DNA of 64,000 bases from Blasia pusilla (GCA_050084515.1 CM114275.1:5766001-5830000), one strand, 5' to 3'. Positions 38,421 to 52,060 are shown, counted from the first letter of the stretch. Numbers and translations are program-made. Notes: generated by a model from the sequence alone, not told the origin.

Positions 38421-40300
38421 TCATTATTCTCCTTCTTTCAACTTGGGCCCAAAATTTGGCTGACAAGTCTCCATCGTAACTATGGTAGTATTAATGCAAG
38501 TTTTGGTTGCTTTTCTGCAACCTCCTAAGCACTACAAGTGCTTGACTGCTCTCATGTAGTATCCTCAACCATCTTTGCTCCCAATGCTCCTTTACGATGC
38601 AAAGTACAAGCTCCTTACTCTAGATTGGCTACCATCTAGCTCTGTACTTGTATCACATCCTATGAGGTCCAGGGATGTCTCTCATGATCTCCTCTGATCT
38701 CACCTCGAGCCACTATATGCATTGTCTTGGTCGGAAAAGGGCTATAAGTGTTCTAGAAGTCATGTGTCTAGACCACATTCGTTGTGTTCAAGCACTCCGT
38801 GGCTAAGTTGGCTAGTAACCCATGTCAAACAATTCAGTGCATCCAATAACCCAAGACATGTTATCTAGTTGCCTCAAATAATGACTGTTTTTTTTCACTC
38901 CAATTGGAAACACATTGCACACTCTCTCTTATCTATATTGGGTTATATTAATTATTGTGTTTGATCATCCCATACCAAGCCAAAACCGTCCTCTCTCTAT
39001 GCATAGAGCTTCCCACGGCACACCCACTCTATTGACAACCGCCCTCTCTCTATGCATAATAGGCAAGATAGCTCAAAAAAGTAGATAGAGCTTCCCTGGT
39101 AGAACCACTCTTTTAACTACTATCAATGGATGTTGGTCATCCTATCATAATACTTGTGATCGGCACCCTAGATCTAGAGTCGAATCCATCGTCACCTCAA
39201 GAGATTGCTCTATCCTTGCGTATGCCTTGCTCAATGTATCACATAGCAAGAGGTTCATCCACCACAACCATGGACGATGTGCATATGACAAATGTAAGGG
39301 TCTCATCCCTTTGTACTAGGCCACATGAAATTGTTCTTGGAACTCAATCATCCTATATTGGTTTTCCTTCTTTGAGAAAATTTTCCATCCTTTTCAAATT
39401 GGTTACGGGTCTCTTACCCAATATGAAGTATATTCAACTCTTACCCTTGTTTATCTTTTCTCCACAGGTTTTCCGCTCAAGAGGGGATAGAGTGTGATAG
39501 GGCCCATCATGCACACACAACATTGAGGTGGTTTAGCTTTCTTCTTGCCGAGATAGATCACTTCATTTTCAACAATCATGGGCAACATGTACATCGACGA
39601 AACGTATGACTTCGAAACCAGCAATGGTGCTCCCTTTTGCACCAAATCTTTATGTTATATGGGGGACTTCTTGGTAAGTAAGGTCCCACACCTTTTCATT
39701 CTCTCATTTTTTTCCCCACTCTATCCCTTTTCTTTTCACTACTCCATCTAATGCTCAAGGCACCGTCCAACTAGGTACGAGGTCTACGGTCACAAGCCTA
39801 CAACATGCACTACATAATCAGTACAATCTCTCCTTTCCCGCACGGGAATGGAAGTTGAGTGGTTGAATTGGACTGACAACAACCTCAAATGAAAAGAGGC
39901 ATGGGATGTTGCACAATGATACAAAATACTTGTGTCTGCAAAAACCTTGTCAAGGAGCTCATGTGAGATTGCATTCGTGCCTAAAATCTGGGAGCTTTGA
40001 CTTGTGATCGTGTTTGGAACAAATCCACGGCCCTCTGCAAAAGTATGGGTGTCTGAAAATTGGAACTACAACTGACACAAGTAATCAGAATAACATTATG
40101 ATGGGAAAGATCACCATTCCCACGAATATGGTCCACTAAATTCCTGTTTTTCGTTGGAGACATGTGAGACATGCTGAGCACAAATTGAATGCATCTTGAG
40201 ACCCCTCGTCTCTGTCCTTTTCTATGGCCTCATCTGAGACTGAATTTCTCATGTTTGAGTTTCCTACTGCAGTAAATCCCTTGCAAAACGTGATGCATTT
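38420..40300. other. No recognised gene; probable repeat debris
   Basis: The sequence is AT-rich with only short frames. The left end may hold the protease/gag side of the minus-strand gypsy copy, but no motif can be named. The right end is close to the FMT 3' UTR. Confidence 0.35.
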
Positions 40301-40549
40301 GATTTACCTATGTGTTGTTCTACAGGTTAAAGTAAGACATTTCATAAAGTTGCGATTGTAGTCTTGAGCGAACTCCAGTGGACATTCCGTATTAAACTCC
40401 TCAGTTTTATTCAGATCCGTCCAAAAACTCCGCTTTCTATCAATCGTTCCCTTTGATGTTTGTGAACGAGCTGATAGAGCAAAAACATGTCTGTAACTCA
40501 AAAAGAAAACGTGTGGGTATCAGCGTAATCAAATATTCCTGAAACTATC

Positions 40550-43500
40550 TTAAGTGGCCATCTGAACAGATGAGTGTGCAGTACTGGTCACATTTTTTGT
40601 TAGCTTCTTCCCTCTCAAGCCGTTCCAAAAATCACGTGCACTCATCACCTTCTTGGCGAGAGGTTGGAGTTGCACAATGTCCAAGAATGAGCCTTCACCA
40701 CATGGAACTACCAAAGAATCTCCAAATAGCAATATTTCACTCCCACTGGTTGAAGAACCCCTGGAGAGATTCACTCGCGTTGTGACTATTTTGAGCTCAA
40801 GGGTTTGTACATCCCCATTAGACCCGTGAAGTAAAAAGCTACACCTAGTTCCTGGCCATTCCGCGAATGCACGTACCTGTTTCACGAGTAAGAGCTTGAA
40901 TGTGAGTAGATCATGAGAAACCCCGTGTTTGGAATCAATGATAACAGATGAGCTGAGAGGTACCTTGTTATGCAGCACCTCAGCAGATTCTTGGAAGCAA
41001 AGCCATGATTCCTCTACTGTCACCTGGTCAAAACAATGTAACCTTATTGCATTGGCAAAGATCACTTGATACAGTTCAAAATATGGATGTAGCTTACTTC
41101 TCAATCTAATAAAGGATATATGGGAAAATCTCCTAATCACATAATCTACAAAGCTCTCGCAAGGACTGCTATCGATTGAAGACAACATTGGATTGGCAAC
41201 TACATAACTCCATTCTCTGGTATCAATGTTAATCTAGACAACATTCTTTGTTGAAAGTACAGAGAGGGGACAAGAATAGACTTAAGAGAGCAGACTGTGG
41301 AGTGTCATGGCCCCACACGCAATCAGAGTCATCCAAGAGGATATCATTCATTCAATACAAGGTCACGTCAAAAATATGGGAGTTCCTCCCCTTTGATTGG
41401 TCACAGTACAATTTATGGTGATCTATGTGCACACATACATTCCACAAGATCCTACTTTTGAGATGCTCGCAGATTTCTACCTTGGGAGCCAGAGAAGCCT
41501 TGGAATGATCTTGCTCTACGGCCTTCTCTCTGGCTGTCCCATAAAAAATGGAGGGCATCTCTTTGAGCAGCAGCCTTGATCCTGGCAAACCAGAATTGCA
41601 ATGGGAATGAGCCATGCTAAGTTCTGGCAGAAACATGATGTGCATCCACATTCTCTTGGCCCACAACTTTCATAGGACATTTCAGAATGATTTCCACCAT
41701 CAAATTCCTCCGTTTCTTTCATGTTTTCCAACTTGAAGCCCTTCACATGTTTCATGAGAACACTCAAGGAATCAATAGACAGGTCAAACTTGTCCATAGA
41801 GATAGAGTATTCGAAGAGAAGAGAAGAATTTGCATATGTTCTCTTCTCTTGAGGGTCCTAAGCCAAAGAAGTCTCTTCACACTAGGTCAAAAAGAAAAGT
41901 GAAAGGACTCTGATCAATTGCATGACAATTGTGTCACCTTCACTGCTGGGATCATAAACCTTCAGAACAAACCAAATTGATGGGAAATTCAGGAGAGGAT
42001 GGGTGGTCAGACCTTTTCTGAAGAGAATGGTGAGCAGTTCTGGTGCCTGCATAAGAAGTTTGAAATTTGATTTCATCAGATGAAGCAGAATTCCAATCAG
42101 ACTTCATCAACAACAAAGGAAAAGACTTTTTCACAGAAAGATATCTTCGACAGGCAAGACTATTCCCAAGAACAAAGACTCCCACCTGCCTATAGCACAG
42201 GGTTCAGACATTCTTAGCGCCATTAGGAAACAGTTGTTCCCAGCTCCACTTAATAACTTCGTGCATGCACCTTAAGTTTTAAGGTGTGGGACATACTTTG
42301 ATAGAAGAGTCAACATCAAAACTTTCCGCTGCAATAACTGGTCCTGCATCCAATGCCCGAACGGTATAGGCTACTGTGACACCTGTAACCGTCACCCCAT
42401 CCTTCATCCCCATAGCAACAAGCCAGATGTCAGATTGTTTGGATGGAATCATGAAACCTCTGGCAGGGAGTTTATTGGCCAGTACCATCAGAAATCTTGA
42501 CGGTACTAGCTGGAGAACTTGAGCACATCTGATGAGGTAAGACAACTTATGAGAAGTCACCATTGCTTGGAGTGTAGGTCATCTAACAGGTGAATATCAC
42601 CTGGGATGACTCACTTTACACTTCTACAGGCTCATATTGTTCACAAGCTGTGATTGACAAGAAAAGCCACCTTTTCACAGAATTTGAACGCCGACTTCTC
42701 TGGGACACACCTATTAAACCGAATTAGCACAGAAATGTCAGACTCCGTTCGGTGAGGTGTCGGTCCACAGTCACCTAACCGACAAAGAGTCAGCACATAA
42801 ATCTTGGCCTCAAGCATGCCAAGATGAGTTGTTAGAAGTAAAACGTGAGTCCAGAAGCCCTTTCACAACTCACCTGCAAAGCTCGCTGAACAGGAGCAGC
42901 ACCTCTGTAAAACGGCAACAAACTTGGATGTATATTCACTGTACCTGAAAAAGAACCAAAACTACCCTCCATGAGAGTGTTGCCCTCACTTCTCTGCCTT
43001 GCTTAGGACTTCAAACTCAATCTTTGACCAATTGTGCATCAGATATCATTTCCCGCAGTCATTCGATGCACAATTCATATTCAGAGACTAAAACATTATA
43101 ATAGAAGAAACTTTACCACAAGTTGGAATGGCCAAAAATTTAGAGGGCAAGATATTGCCGTAGGCTGCGGTCACACAAAGGTCTGGTTTTAGTTTCTTCA
43201 ACTCGGCCAAAAAACCTTCCTGCATAAATCAAACACAGTAACTTTGCCTCTATACCCAACTTCCTTCCTTGATTGGACCCGACTGCAATTGGACTAATTC
43301 AGAATGGTGGAAACAGCCAACTGTTGGAAATTCATGAGCAATTCCACATGCAATCAATCAGCATCATGCATGTATTCCAGAACTCGAGTGGTGCAGAGAC
43401 GGAAATGTTCCTGCATCACCTCAATCTTGTCTACAAGATTACACACACTCGTGCTCACCATCCACGAAAGACAACAAAACTGCCATATAACTGCAGTCAC

Positions 43501-44773
43501 GACTCCTGGTAACTGATCACTAAGAAAATGGTATCTCACTGAACTCGATGTGTGTGACCTCAATAATCAACCAGGAGTGGACCATCCACCGAACAATCCT
43601 CACATTCCTAAAATCTACAAGCCCAGTTTCACACTGGAATTCTTGCTTATCCGATTTTTGTAGTCATTACAGACTGTCAAGTTCCACACTGGCGTTCTTA
43701 CACCACGTGATAAATCTACCAAAAAGCTGCACTAATTGAAGTCTTCGACATCATGAAATTGTCACCTGAGAGACAAATCCACATACGGATCGAAAACTCT
43801 GAACCCAGGAAATGACTAAGGGCGTCACTCGCCCTTGAACAAGAGTTGGCCTAAACTACTCGGTGACTCAGAAATTTTGATGACAAAAGTACCTCTCCAG
43901 CCTTCTCCGGAGAGAAAATGCGATCTCTCGGGAAGCCTTTCTCAAGCGCATGTTGTTCAACCGGTGAAGGAAGCTGTTTCCTCCCTCTGCCCCTCATGGA
44001 CGGTGGCTGGGTAACCACAGCAGACACCTGTAGCCTCATCTTTATAAGCTCGTAACACAAATCATCCTAAACATGTATAAGAAAATCAAAAGTGGCTGAC
44101 TTTACAGTTTGAGATTCACGGGTGCGAATAGGACAGATACCTCAAATAGACTGTCCCCTTGCGCTGTGTCGAGAAGAGAATCGAGCACTTCTGCAGCAAC
44201 CTGCACGTAATGAATCAGTTTCCAGATTAACACACCTTCCGTCCAAAATGTGTGCTGATGTGCTATTCTTTCAACATGAATTTTATTTGTCCTGCAGTAA
44301 CTTTCTGCCATTTTTCCTATTGATCATTTGCACATTATCGAACACGTTAAGAAGTGAGAAACCACGTCGAGTAAAGTTCATGGTTTCAAAGATGCTTGAA
44401 AAAACTAGCAAAACAAGGCCTATCACTTGTAATTTGATCTTTCATACTTGGATTAGGATGAGAAATTTACGTATTACATACCCCCTACTTAACTACATGA
44501 CGGGAATCAGATAGTTGAAAAGCCTATAATAAACAGAGAAAAATCGAATACATCACCACCGGATCTGAGGGTGGAAAGCAGGAAGTTCCATGTCAGACAT
44601 ACACTGGGAGTCCCAAGGAAAACGAGCGACTTCTTTGGAGAAGACAATCCACTCATGCAACGAAAACTTGGAGCGCGAATTTCGAACATAGTCCTGCATG
44701 ATGCTCCCATACATGTTTGCGTCCTCAGCCTCGGGCAGGAGCGAGGCCATGCAAGTAACTTGAGGCTCCCCAT
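40550..44773 (-). CDS. FMT: Methionyl-tRNA formyltransferase, organellar (10 exons)
   Basis: The enzyme formylates Met-tRNA(fMet) from 10-formyl-THF to start translation in plastids or mitochondria. Minus-strand exons: 44773-44603, 44200-44141, 44027-43893, 43219-43117, 42944-42874, 42401-42297, 42046-42013, 41581-41481, 41023-40964 and 40876-40550. Phases agree and give 388 residues. The N-terminal 45 or so residues are rich in Arg, Ser and Cys with one acidic residue, fitting a transit peptide. The fold starts at SLVFLGTPS. The hydrolase-like core shows TAAYGNILP, then [20 protein letters not shown] with N160 and H162, and LDAGPVI with D198. The 36-residue H-D spacing equals that of bacterial FMT. 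The C-terminal domain has FAEWPGTR and [10 protein letters not shown]. Introns are GT-AG; the acceptor before exon 6 (GATGAAG) is weak. The tail beyond LRGKKL is about 15 residues longer than usual. Confidence 0.95.
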
Positions 44774-45214
44774 GCTACGGCTCGATTTCCCGTGTCAGGG
44801 AAAATGATCCTCTTGCTGCTAAACCTCTGGCAGCGTTTCGCCCTGGAGGCTCTCTTAATTAAAGAATCGGCTCTGGTCACACAGTTCACCCCTACTACTG
44901 TTTCTCGGGCTTAAACCTTCGGAAAAATCTGTACCAAACAGAATCCCGTGTATTAGAGCCAAGAGAGACTGAAAAAGAATTCCAACTTCCCTCTTCTTTC
45001 CGCAGACCGAAACCTCAGCAAACTCCCAAATTCAGCGCATGACCGGTGACTCCAGATTGATTCTCGCTCAGAAATGCCAGAGCAGCGAATCTAAGACCGG
45101 ACAAGTTCAAAATCCGTCGGATTGCTTCACACATACTCGGGAGAAAACAACTTTCAATCCACTTCACATATACGGAAAGTCAACAAGCCATAGCATACGC
45201 ACTAATCCGCTGCA

Positions 45215-45360
45215 CTTCTTTGACCTCCACGCTCTACTGCGCTCGTGAGGCGTGGAGCATGCACTTCCTTGGATCAGTTTCCCGGAGGTGGGAGTGGAAC
45301 TAAGGAGGGATGACCGTTGATGTCGGTTACAGTTCGCGGGTGCCCGTAGCACTCGCTAGT
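45215..45360. promoter_or_regulatory. GC-rich module shared with the DPMS1 upstream region, copy 2
   Basis: It aligns with 31040-31195 (TTGACCTCCA, CATGC-CTTCCTT, GACCGTTGAT, GTAGCACTC-type blocks). It lies about 440-590 bp upstream of the FMT ATG. As with copy 1, AT-rich repeat DNA starts right after it. Its role, as a promoter element or an old insertion, is undetermined. Confidence 0.4.
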
Positions 45361-45382
45361 TGACGGGTGCCATACACTCACG

Positions 45383-45504
45383 GGAGAGGAATTATTTCAA
45401 GTGCTATTTTGAATCAATTTCGAGCTCCCTTATTGGTTTCACTGGAGAGGAATTATTTCAAGTGCTAGTTTGAATCAATTTCGAGTTCCCTTATTGGTTT
45501 AGAA
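45383..45504. repeat. 61 bp tandem duplication
   Basis: Two units (45383-45443, 45444-45504) of GGAGAGGAATTATTTCAAGT... ending TTATTGGTTT, differing at a few sites. They mark the border between the FMT upstream block and AT-rich DNA. Confidence 0.95.
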
Positions 45505-47800
45505 AGAAAAAAATCTTATTGGTTGAAAGTGCCAAAGGAGAGGAGTTTGCAAAATGAAGAGGCATTCCCAATAATAATATAAATAAAGTATTATTAGATA
45601 GAGGACTCTCATCAACAACCTCTCCCAATCCAACAATTGCCCTCTTGCGTGGCCTTCTAAAGTGACACACATCTCATCCAATTATTTACTCATTTATAAC
45701 TAACTAAGAGAACCGGGTATACAAATGGAGCTCACCCTTAGTCTAGGCATGGCATGAACATCCACTAGTTGAACAAAGTAGTGGAGAATCCCTTCAACAT
45801 CATAATCCCTAAGCAATACTTAATGGGAGAAGATAAAAAATTTAGTATGTTTAAAATTCTATCATTGGTATATGCATTTTTCCTTAATACTACATATTAA
45901 AGGAAGATAGTCTCTTGATTTGCTAATACTTACTTATCACACACAGGAAAAATGAAATTTACTTGTTGCAATCAAATTCTAATGGACAAAGTTAGTCTTG
46001 ATCAATTTGAGGAGTTAGATTTTCATAGATGTTGAGTAGATAATTGCTACACATGAATTATAATTTAATTCAAGGTTTTGTTTACAATAGCATGCCCTTA
46101 GCCTGAATATGCACTTAGAGGGGATGTAAAGTGGATAATCTAGAGCAACTACAAGAGAGAAAAGAATTATATTCTAATAACAAGCATAAATAATAGTGGT
46201 AGGTGCCAATATCAATCAATTCCATTACCAAAATAAATTTCTCCTACTTTCATCGATAATTATTCATATGTAAAGAGGCAAGGTGAAAAAGGAAGAAAAA
46301 CCTTGAGTTCAAAGATTTTGGACGCCAAGATGGTGGTAGGACTCTTTTTGTCATGGTCTTTATTACACATTTTTTTCAAGGGTCGATCTAGTGAGGCACT
46401 TTAGTTAAGAGAAATCGAACATCTATTCCATTTTACATTCTAGACAATGGGATGTAGGTTTGTGCCTTATAAACTTCCTTTGTGTAAATTCTTGTTGATT
46501 CATTGTAATATAGTAGAGCATAGGTAATTAAAGCATTCTAGTGGGGGTTAACCAAGAATGGATAACTAGTTATAATTTAGTGAATCTGGAATGATTTTGT
46601 GCTTTAGATCAAATTATTGCCACTTGGATGTAGTGTTGTGACTTCCAAGCTATCCCTTCCCACATTCTTGGTGACTTGTTAGATAGTACACATATAAAAT
46701 ATGAAGGCTTAAAAGAGCTACAACATTCTAACCACCCTCATAGTCGTCAAGGATCAAGAGAGAATGTTCAATTCTCTACACATCAACATGTGACTCTAGG
46801 ATCCACCGTAGATTAACTTCCAGAACATTGGCGCTTCTGGTGTGTTCTTGTCTGCTGAATGAAACCTTTTGATAACCCCTCTACATAAATGAGTGATTCA
46901 TGTCTTGTCACAAACGCTAGACATGGTTACTTGGATTCGCAAGCAATGAGAAACTCATGAGGATGGAAAAGTATGTGAATCTTGGATGGATAGGACATGG
47001 AGGAGGAGGACTATGGCGAAGGAGATGGAGATGGACGTATAGAAGTTTGCTTGTAACTATTTCCATGGTGATCCAATCTTTTCAATCTAAGGCCCAATGT
47101 TTTCATCTTCTCAAGCTTGAACTTTGGGTTCTACTTTTTTCCACTTAAGATTGAGTTTTCCAAAGTTCTTGGGATCTTTGGACCTCCTTCTCTCCTAAAT
47201 GTGCTCATAGATTCCTATACGCAATTTCAAACATAGCGCTCTCCTTATAGAGTGATACCGGGTTACCATCAGTTTAAGGGATTCCTCTTGCTTTTTTGGA
47301 TCTTTTGATAGGGCTAGGCCCAACATTACAAACTCATTCCCTCATAGCGGTCATTGGTGGGTGGCTTACTTACTCCTCACATCCTCTTTTTTGGTGTTTC
47401 CAATTTCTTTCATAACTTTCTTCTAGAATGTCGATTTTGGACGTGTTTGGGCTTATTTCGATCGTCTTGACGAACTCGTCCTTTTGATATCAAGTAGGTT
47501 TTCTAGTTTTTCTTCCTTCTCTGTAGGTGCCTATTTTTGTGTACGGGTTTGTTTTAGGTCAATTCCTTCCAAAAGTCTTCCTTGCTCTTTCAACTCCTTA
47601 CCTTATTGTTTTGCCCCTACACACGTTTGCCATCTCCTTAAGGATATTAGAAATTCATATTCTTGAGCCATCTCTTCCGATACCATATAGATCACTTTTC
47701 CTTTTCAATTTATTTTTATATTTTTCTTATAGTAACTTTCAATCATAAATTCGATATTGCCTAATCTTCATCTCTCCATCTAAATTTCTTTTGGACGGAT
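45505..47800. other. AT-rich DNA, no recognised gene
   Basis: There are no conserved frames. Near 46810-46835 CCAGAACATTGGCGCTTCTG resembles the primer-binding/leader phrase of LTR elements (TTGGCGCC type), hinting at a retroelement leader, but no domain follows. The last 300 bp may be the 5' UTR of the LINE. Confidence 0.35.
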
Positions 47801-47810
47801 TCCACTACTT

Positions 47811-50800
47811 TTGCTTTGCCCGTTGTCCTCATGCTTTCTCCAAACCACATTTCATATGTCTCTTCGTGTCTTCGATGACTTGCCTACCTTTACTTCTATG
47901 TCATCAGAGATGGAGTTGGATTCTCCATCTACTCGCTTATATGGTTTTACACGCCCTCCTACAATCGTAACCTCTCCCCCTGGTTCACCTCCTCATCGTA
48001 GATCTCACCATTTTCCTCCAGATGCTAATACACCCATTACACTCGCTATATTTCTTCCGGATTCTCCTCTTCTCCCTTCTTCGCCTTATCCTATTGAGCC
48101 TAATCTTGATCCATTAATACCGAATCCTTCTACTTTGCCATCCCCACATATCTCATCTATGCCCTTGCTTCCAACTCCCATCTATTCTACCTGAATCTCC
48201 CCTCTTCCTCCTCCTCCTTACCCCCTCATTGTCGGCCATCACCACCTCTTGCACCTCCTTCCTCCTCTCCTTGTAACCCTTCTACTTCTCCATTTGTACC
48301 AAAGGTTCGTTGCATACCTTGTGGTAAGGAGTTTGCTCCTAATGGGATCAAAAGACATCAGCGGTACCTTCCGCATGGGCCTTCAATCCCTAACCCGATA
48401 CCACCTCCTACTGCACTCCCCACAACAACTGTTTGGACCTGGTTAAGCCAAATTGATCTCCTTCGCTGTTTCCATCCAAGTCTTCCTCGTCCTAGACTCT
48501 ACACTCGCATTCCTATTGCTCTTCGCCCCATCACCCAACAAGCTTTGCTTTTCCCACTAGAAAGGTTAGCGCATGACCCCACAGATATAAATTCTTGGTA
48601 TCTCCTATTACTCTTCCCACAATGGGTTTTAGTCCTCCCTCCAAGGGTGGTGCAACGGGTCATCGTGAAACCTCCACACGCATTCAACGCTTTATGTGTG
48701 GGGATTGGGAGAATCTTCAAAATGAGCATGTACTTCGAGCAAAGGCCTTAGCTGCGGCTCATCCCACTCAACATGCCAATCATGGGAGGCCTTCAATACA
48801 ACAACACCTTCGACGAAGTCTTCTTTTGGGGCAAGTTGGTGAGTTTTCACATGCAACTCAAGCATTGGGTCCTCTTTCTCCGACGGTTCCAAGTGCGGAA
48901 ACAGTGGCTCTCTTAGAAGCTCTTCATCCTCCTTCAAGTGGCGATGCTCCACCTTTTGTGGAAGACTATACAACGGACCTTGACTTGGAGGTTTTCAGAA
49001 GGGCTTTTCTGCATATTCCTCGCTTATTAGCAAATGGGCTATCAGGGATGGTTTTTTAGCATCTCCGCGATTGCTTTATCCCAATAGACTCAGCAAGTGG
49101 CTTTGTCTCTCTATACAAGATGTGTGCACATATGGCGGCAGGTCGTCTCCCATTCTCTATCTCTAGGCTCTTAGGGGCTTGTCGTTTGTTGGCTATGGAT
49201 AAGCCTCCTTCAGATGTGCGCCCTTTGGCTATTGGAAAGGTTTTATACCGCTTGGTTAGTCGATTCCTATGCTTGAAATTTCGTCCATACTTTAGTGCCC
49301 ACTTATTTCCTCACCAATTTGGAGTGGCAAGTCATGGAGGTTGTGAGGCTATAGTGCATGGGATTTGCCCCACTCTTGATATTCATCAAGATTGGGTAGC
49401 AATTCAAGTCGATGTGGCTAACGCATTCAATTCAGTTTCTCATGCGGCCATCTTTGAGGAGTTACGTTGTGCAGGAGAACAACTGGCGAGCCTCATTCCA
49501 TTTGTTCGCTCCTTCTATGCCTATGATACGCCCATTATCTATTCCCATCATGCTACTTCTGGGAAATATAGTATTCTATAATCGGCTTGTGGCACACGTC
49601 AAGGTGATCCCATGGGTGGCCCATTCTTTGCCATTGCCCATTTTCGTGCCCTTCAAGCATCAGCGCAAGCATTTCCATCTTGTCTTTTCCTTTCTATTGT
49701 TGATGACACTCACACTATAGGTTCTCCTTCTGAAGTGGTTCCTGCTTATACCCATTTCGTGGAGTAACTCTCTTTCTTAAACCTTAAAGTCCAACCTAGT
49801 AAATGTGGAGTATGGTCTCCTTCATGCCTTCCCTCAACATTCACCCCACCTACTATTGATTTACCTATCTACATTGAAGGGGTTGGAGTTCTTGGGGTCC
49901 CAATTGGCTTCATCGACCATGTCTCAAAGTTCTTAGATGAGGCCCTTTTGAAAGACGTGGAATGGCTTCATTTGTTACCTCATCTAGGGGATCCCCAAGT
50001 GGCTTATGGGATTCTCTCCCAATGTTTTCTACGACGTCCTTCCTACCTTCTTCGCACTTGTCCTCCCACTTCAAGGTTCTTACATCGGTTGGCGTCTCTT
50101 GATGCTTCTATCTTAGCAACTTTTGGTCAACTTCTTGGCCCGAATACCTTTGAGGGAGAGGATGGTGTCTTTGCTTCACGACAAGCTATCTTGCCTATTT
50201 CTTTTGGAGGGGTGGGATTGTCCTCCACAGTCGCATTTGCTCCCGTAGCCTTTCTGGGGAGTTGGGCATTGGTAGCACCGATCATGGCTTCAAGGTTTCT
50301 CCAAGGACATACACCTATCTTGATGGATCATATCGCCCATGTAGAGGAGGGGGACTTGTCATTTCAACAACAATTGAAATCTGCACGAGCTCTTCTTCCT
50401 CTTGCTACACAAGCAATTCTACCCTCTTTCAGTCAACTGATTACGGAAGGGCTTGATCGACTTCAAGAGCATATCTCCGAGAATCTGCAACAAATCAACT
50501 TTTCCAGCATTCTCTCCGAGGCATCCTCTGACGCTAATCGAGCTCGTCTACATTCATATGCGGGCACCGAAGCGGGAACGTGGCTTACTGCAAATCCTCT
50601 TATTCTTCCATTTCGTCTTCCTCAAAGTATATTCTCGATAACTTTACGGTTACGTCTTGGATTTCCCGATCCTTCTCTCTTAGGTGTGCCGAATTGTGTA
50701 TGCGGGGATCCCATTGATGCCAAGGATATCCATATTCTCCGATGTGCATATGGTGGAGATAGAACGGCCACACATGATGTCATTAGAGAGGCCGTAGCAT

Positions 50801-51363
50801 CGGTGGCTCTTACCGCAAGATACACCTTTGGGCAAGAGCAACTCCATGTCCTACCTTGAACCACACAAGCAACCTCTCGTCGGAGAGTGAATCTTGTTAT
50901 GTCTCGAGGTGGATTTCGGACACTAGGTGACGTGGTGGTTGTTGATCCAACACGTCATGACTTGGTGTGTCGAGCCGCACATACCAAAGGTTTGGCGGCT
51001 GAAGTTACAACAAGAATCAAGGAGTTAAGTTATGCTGTGAGACATGCGACTGATGGATTTATTCCTTTTGCAGTGGAAGTATTCGCTCATTTACATGTGT
51101 CTTTTGATACTTTCCTAAAAACATGTGCTCACCACTCCCTCGAGAATCATCACGTTGCCCCTTCACGCAGTCCTTCTCTCTCGGTAGTTACTACTTATTT
51201 TCGGCAATGCATCTCAGTGGCCTTACAACGTGCACAAGCCTTGGCATTGATACGTCGTGCGGAGATGGTGGAGGGTCGCTCGCCTCGTCGTCCATTCACG
51301 TCTGGCCAACCACTCGTGTTCTTGTCAGATTTGTTTCAGGCTATCAATCGTGTAGCTCGTTGA
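47811..51363 (+). mobile_element. Nearly full-length non-LTR retrotransposon (R2-group-like LINE)
   Basis: One protein can be followed across three frames, with shifts between about 48194 and 48300 and near 48600-48640. A Pro-rich N-terminus leads to a C2H2-type finger at 48311-48376 (C-x2-C-x11-H-x5-H). The reverse transcriptase shows motif A DVANAFNS near 49411, motif B GTRQGDPMGGP near 49590, motif C IVDD at 49696-49707 and a PSKCGVW block. Next come a CCHC-like knuckle at 50695-50775 (CVCG...H...C...H) and a C-terminal RGGFRTLGDVVVVDPT (from 50905) plus FIPFAVEVF, which suggest a restriction-like endonuclease. From 48595 to the end a single frame has stops only at 49057, 49579, 49765 and 50857. 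Finger-RT-CCHC-endonuclease order is typical of the R2/NeSL/Utopia group, not plant L1. A fragment of the family is at 7880-8365. The 5' and 3' ends are not fixed. Confidence 0.85.
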
Positions 51364-51632
51364 GCCGATGTTTGCGTTGGCTTGTTGCCATTTTCTTTTT
51401 GAATTCTTTTATGCATTTTTTTTACTCCTCTTTTGAGTTGTTATTACCTTTCTTTGTCCTCTTTTGAGGTTTATTTTATAAGAAAGTGGATATATTTTTC
51501 GCTTAATGTCATAGATATTCATAGTATATCTTCATAAGGCTAGTTCTCCATCTCTTAAGAATTTTGTTTGCAATGAAAATTGATAGATATCTGCAAGCAT
51601 ATAAAATATAGAAAGAGATTCTAACAACTATC

Positions 51633-52060
51633 AAAGGTGGCCCAAATAACAAAGATATTATGAGTTTTCTTTTTGGAGGAAAATAAAAATAAACAATGCT
51701 TTTTTGTATTGAATGGATGGGCACTTTAAGCTTTGAGCTAATTTGATACTCTAGCCCTTAGACAACTTGGGTGCAATACAAGTCGGCTACCTCAAGAATC
51801 ATAACACATACCAAGGAATATACAAAGGTTATCAAGAAAGCAACAAAGGTGGCCCAAATAACAAAGATATTATGAGCATATTTTTTTGGAGGAAAATAAA
51901 AATAAACAATGCTTTTTTTGTTTTGAATGGATACGTACTTTAAGCTTTGAGCTAATTTGATACTCTAGCCCTTAGAGAACTTGGGTGCAATACAAGTCAG
52001 CTACCTCAAGAATCGTAACACATACCAAGGAATATACAAAGGTTATCAAGAAAGCAGCAA
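51633..52060. repeat. 212 bp tandem duplication
   Basis: Unit 1 51633-51844 and unit 2 51845-52060 both start AAAGGTGGCCCAAATAACAA and end near GGTTATCAAGAAAGCA. They are nearly identical apart from small indels and substitutions. It lies 270 bp after the LINE stop codon and could be the LINE 3' tail or host DNA. Confidence 0.93.
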
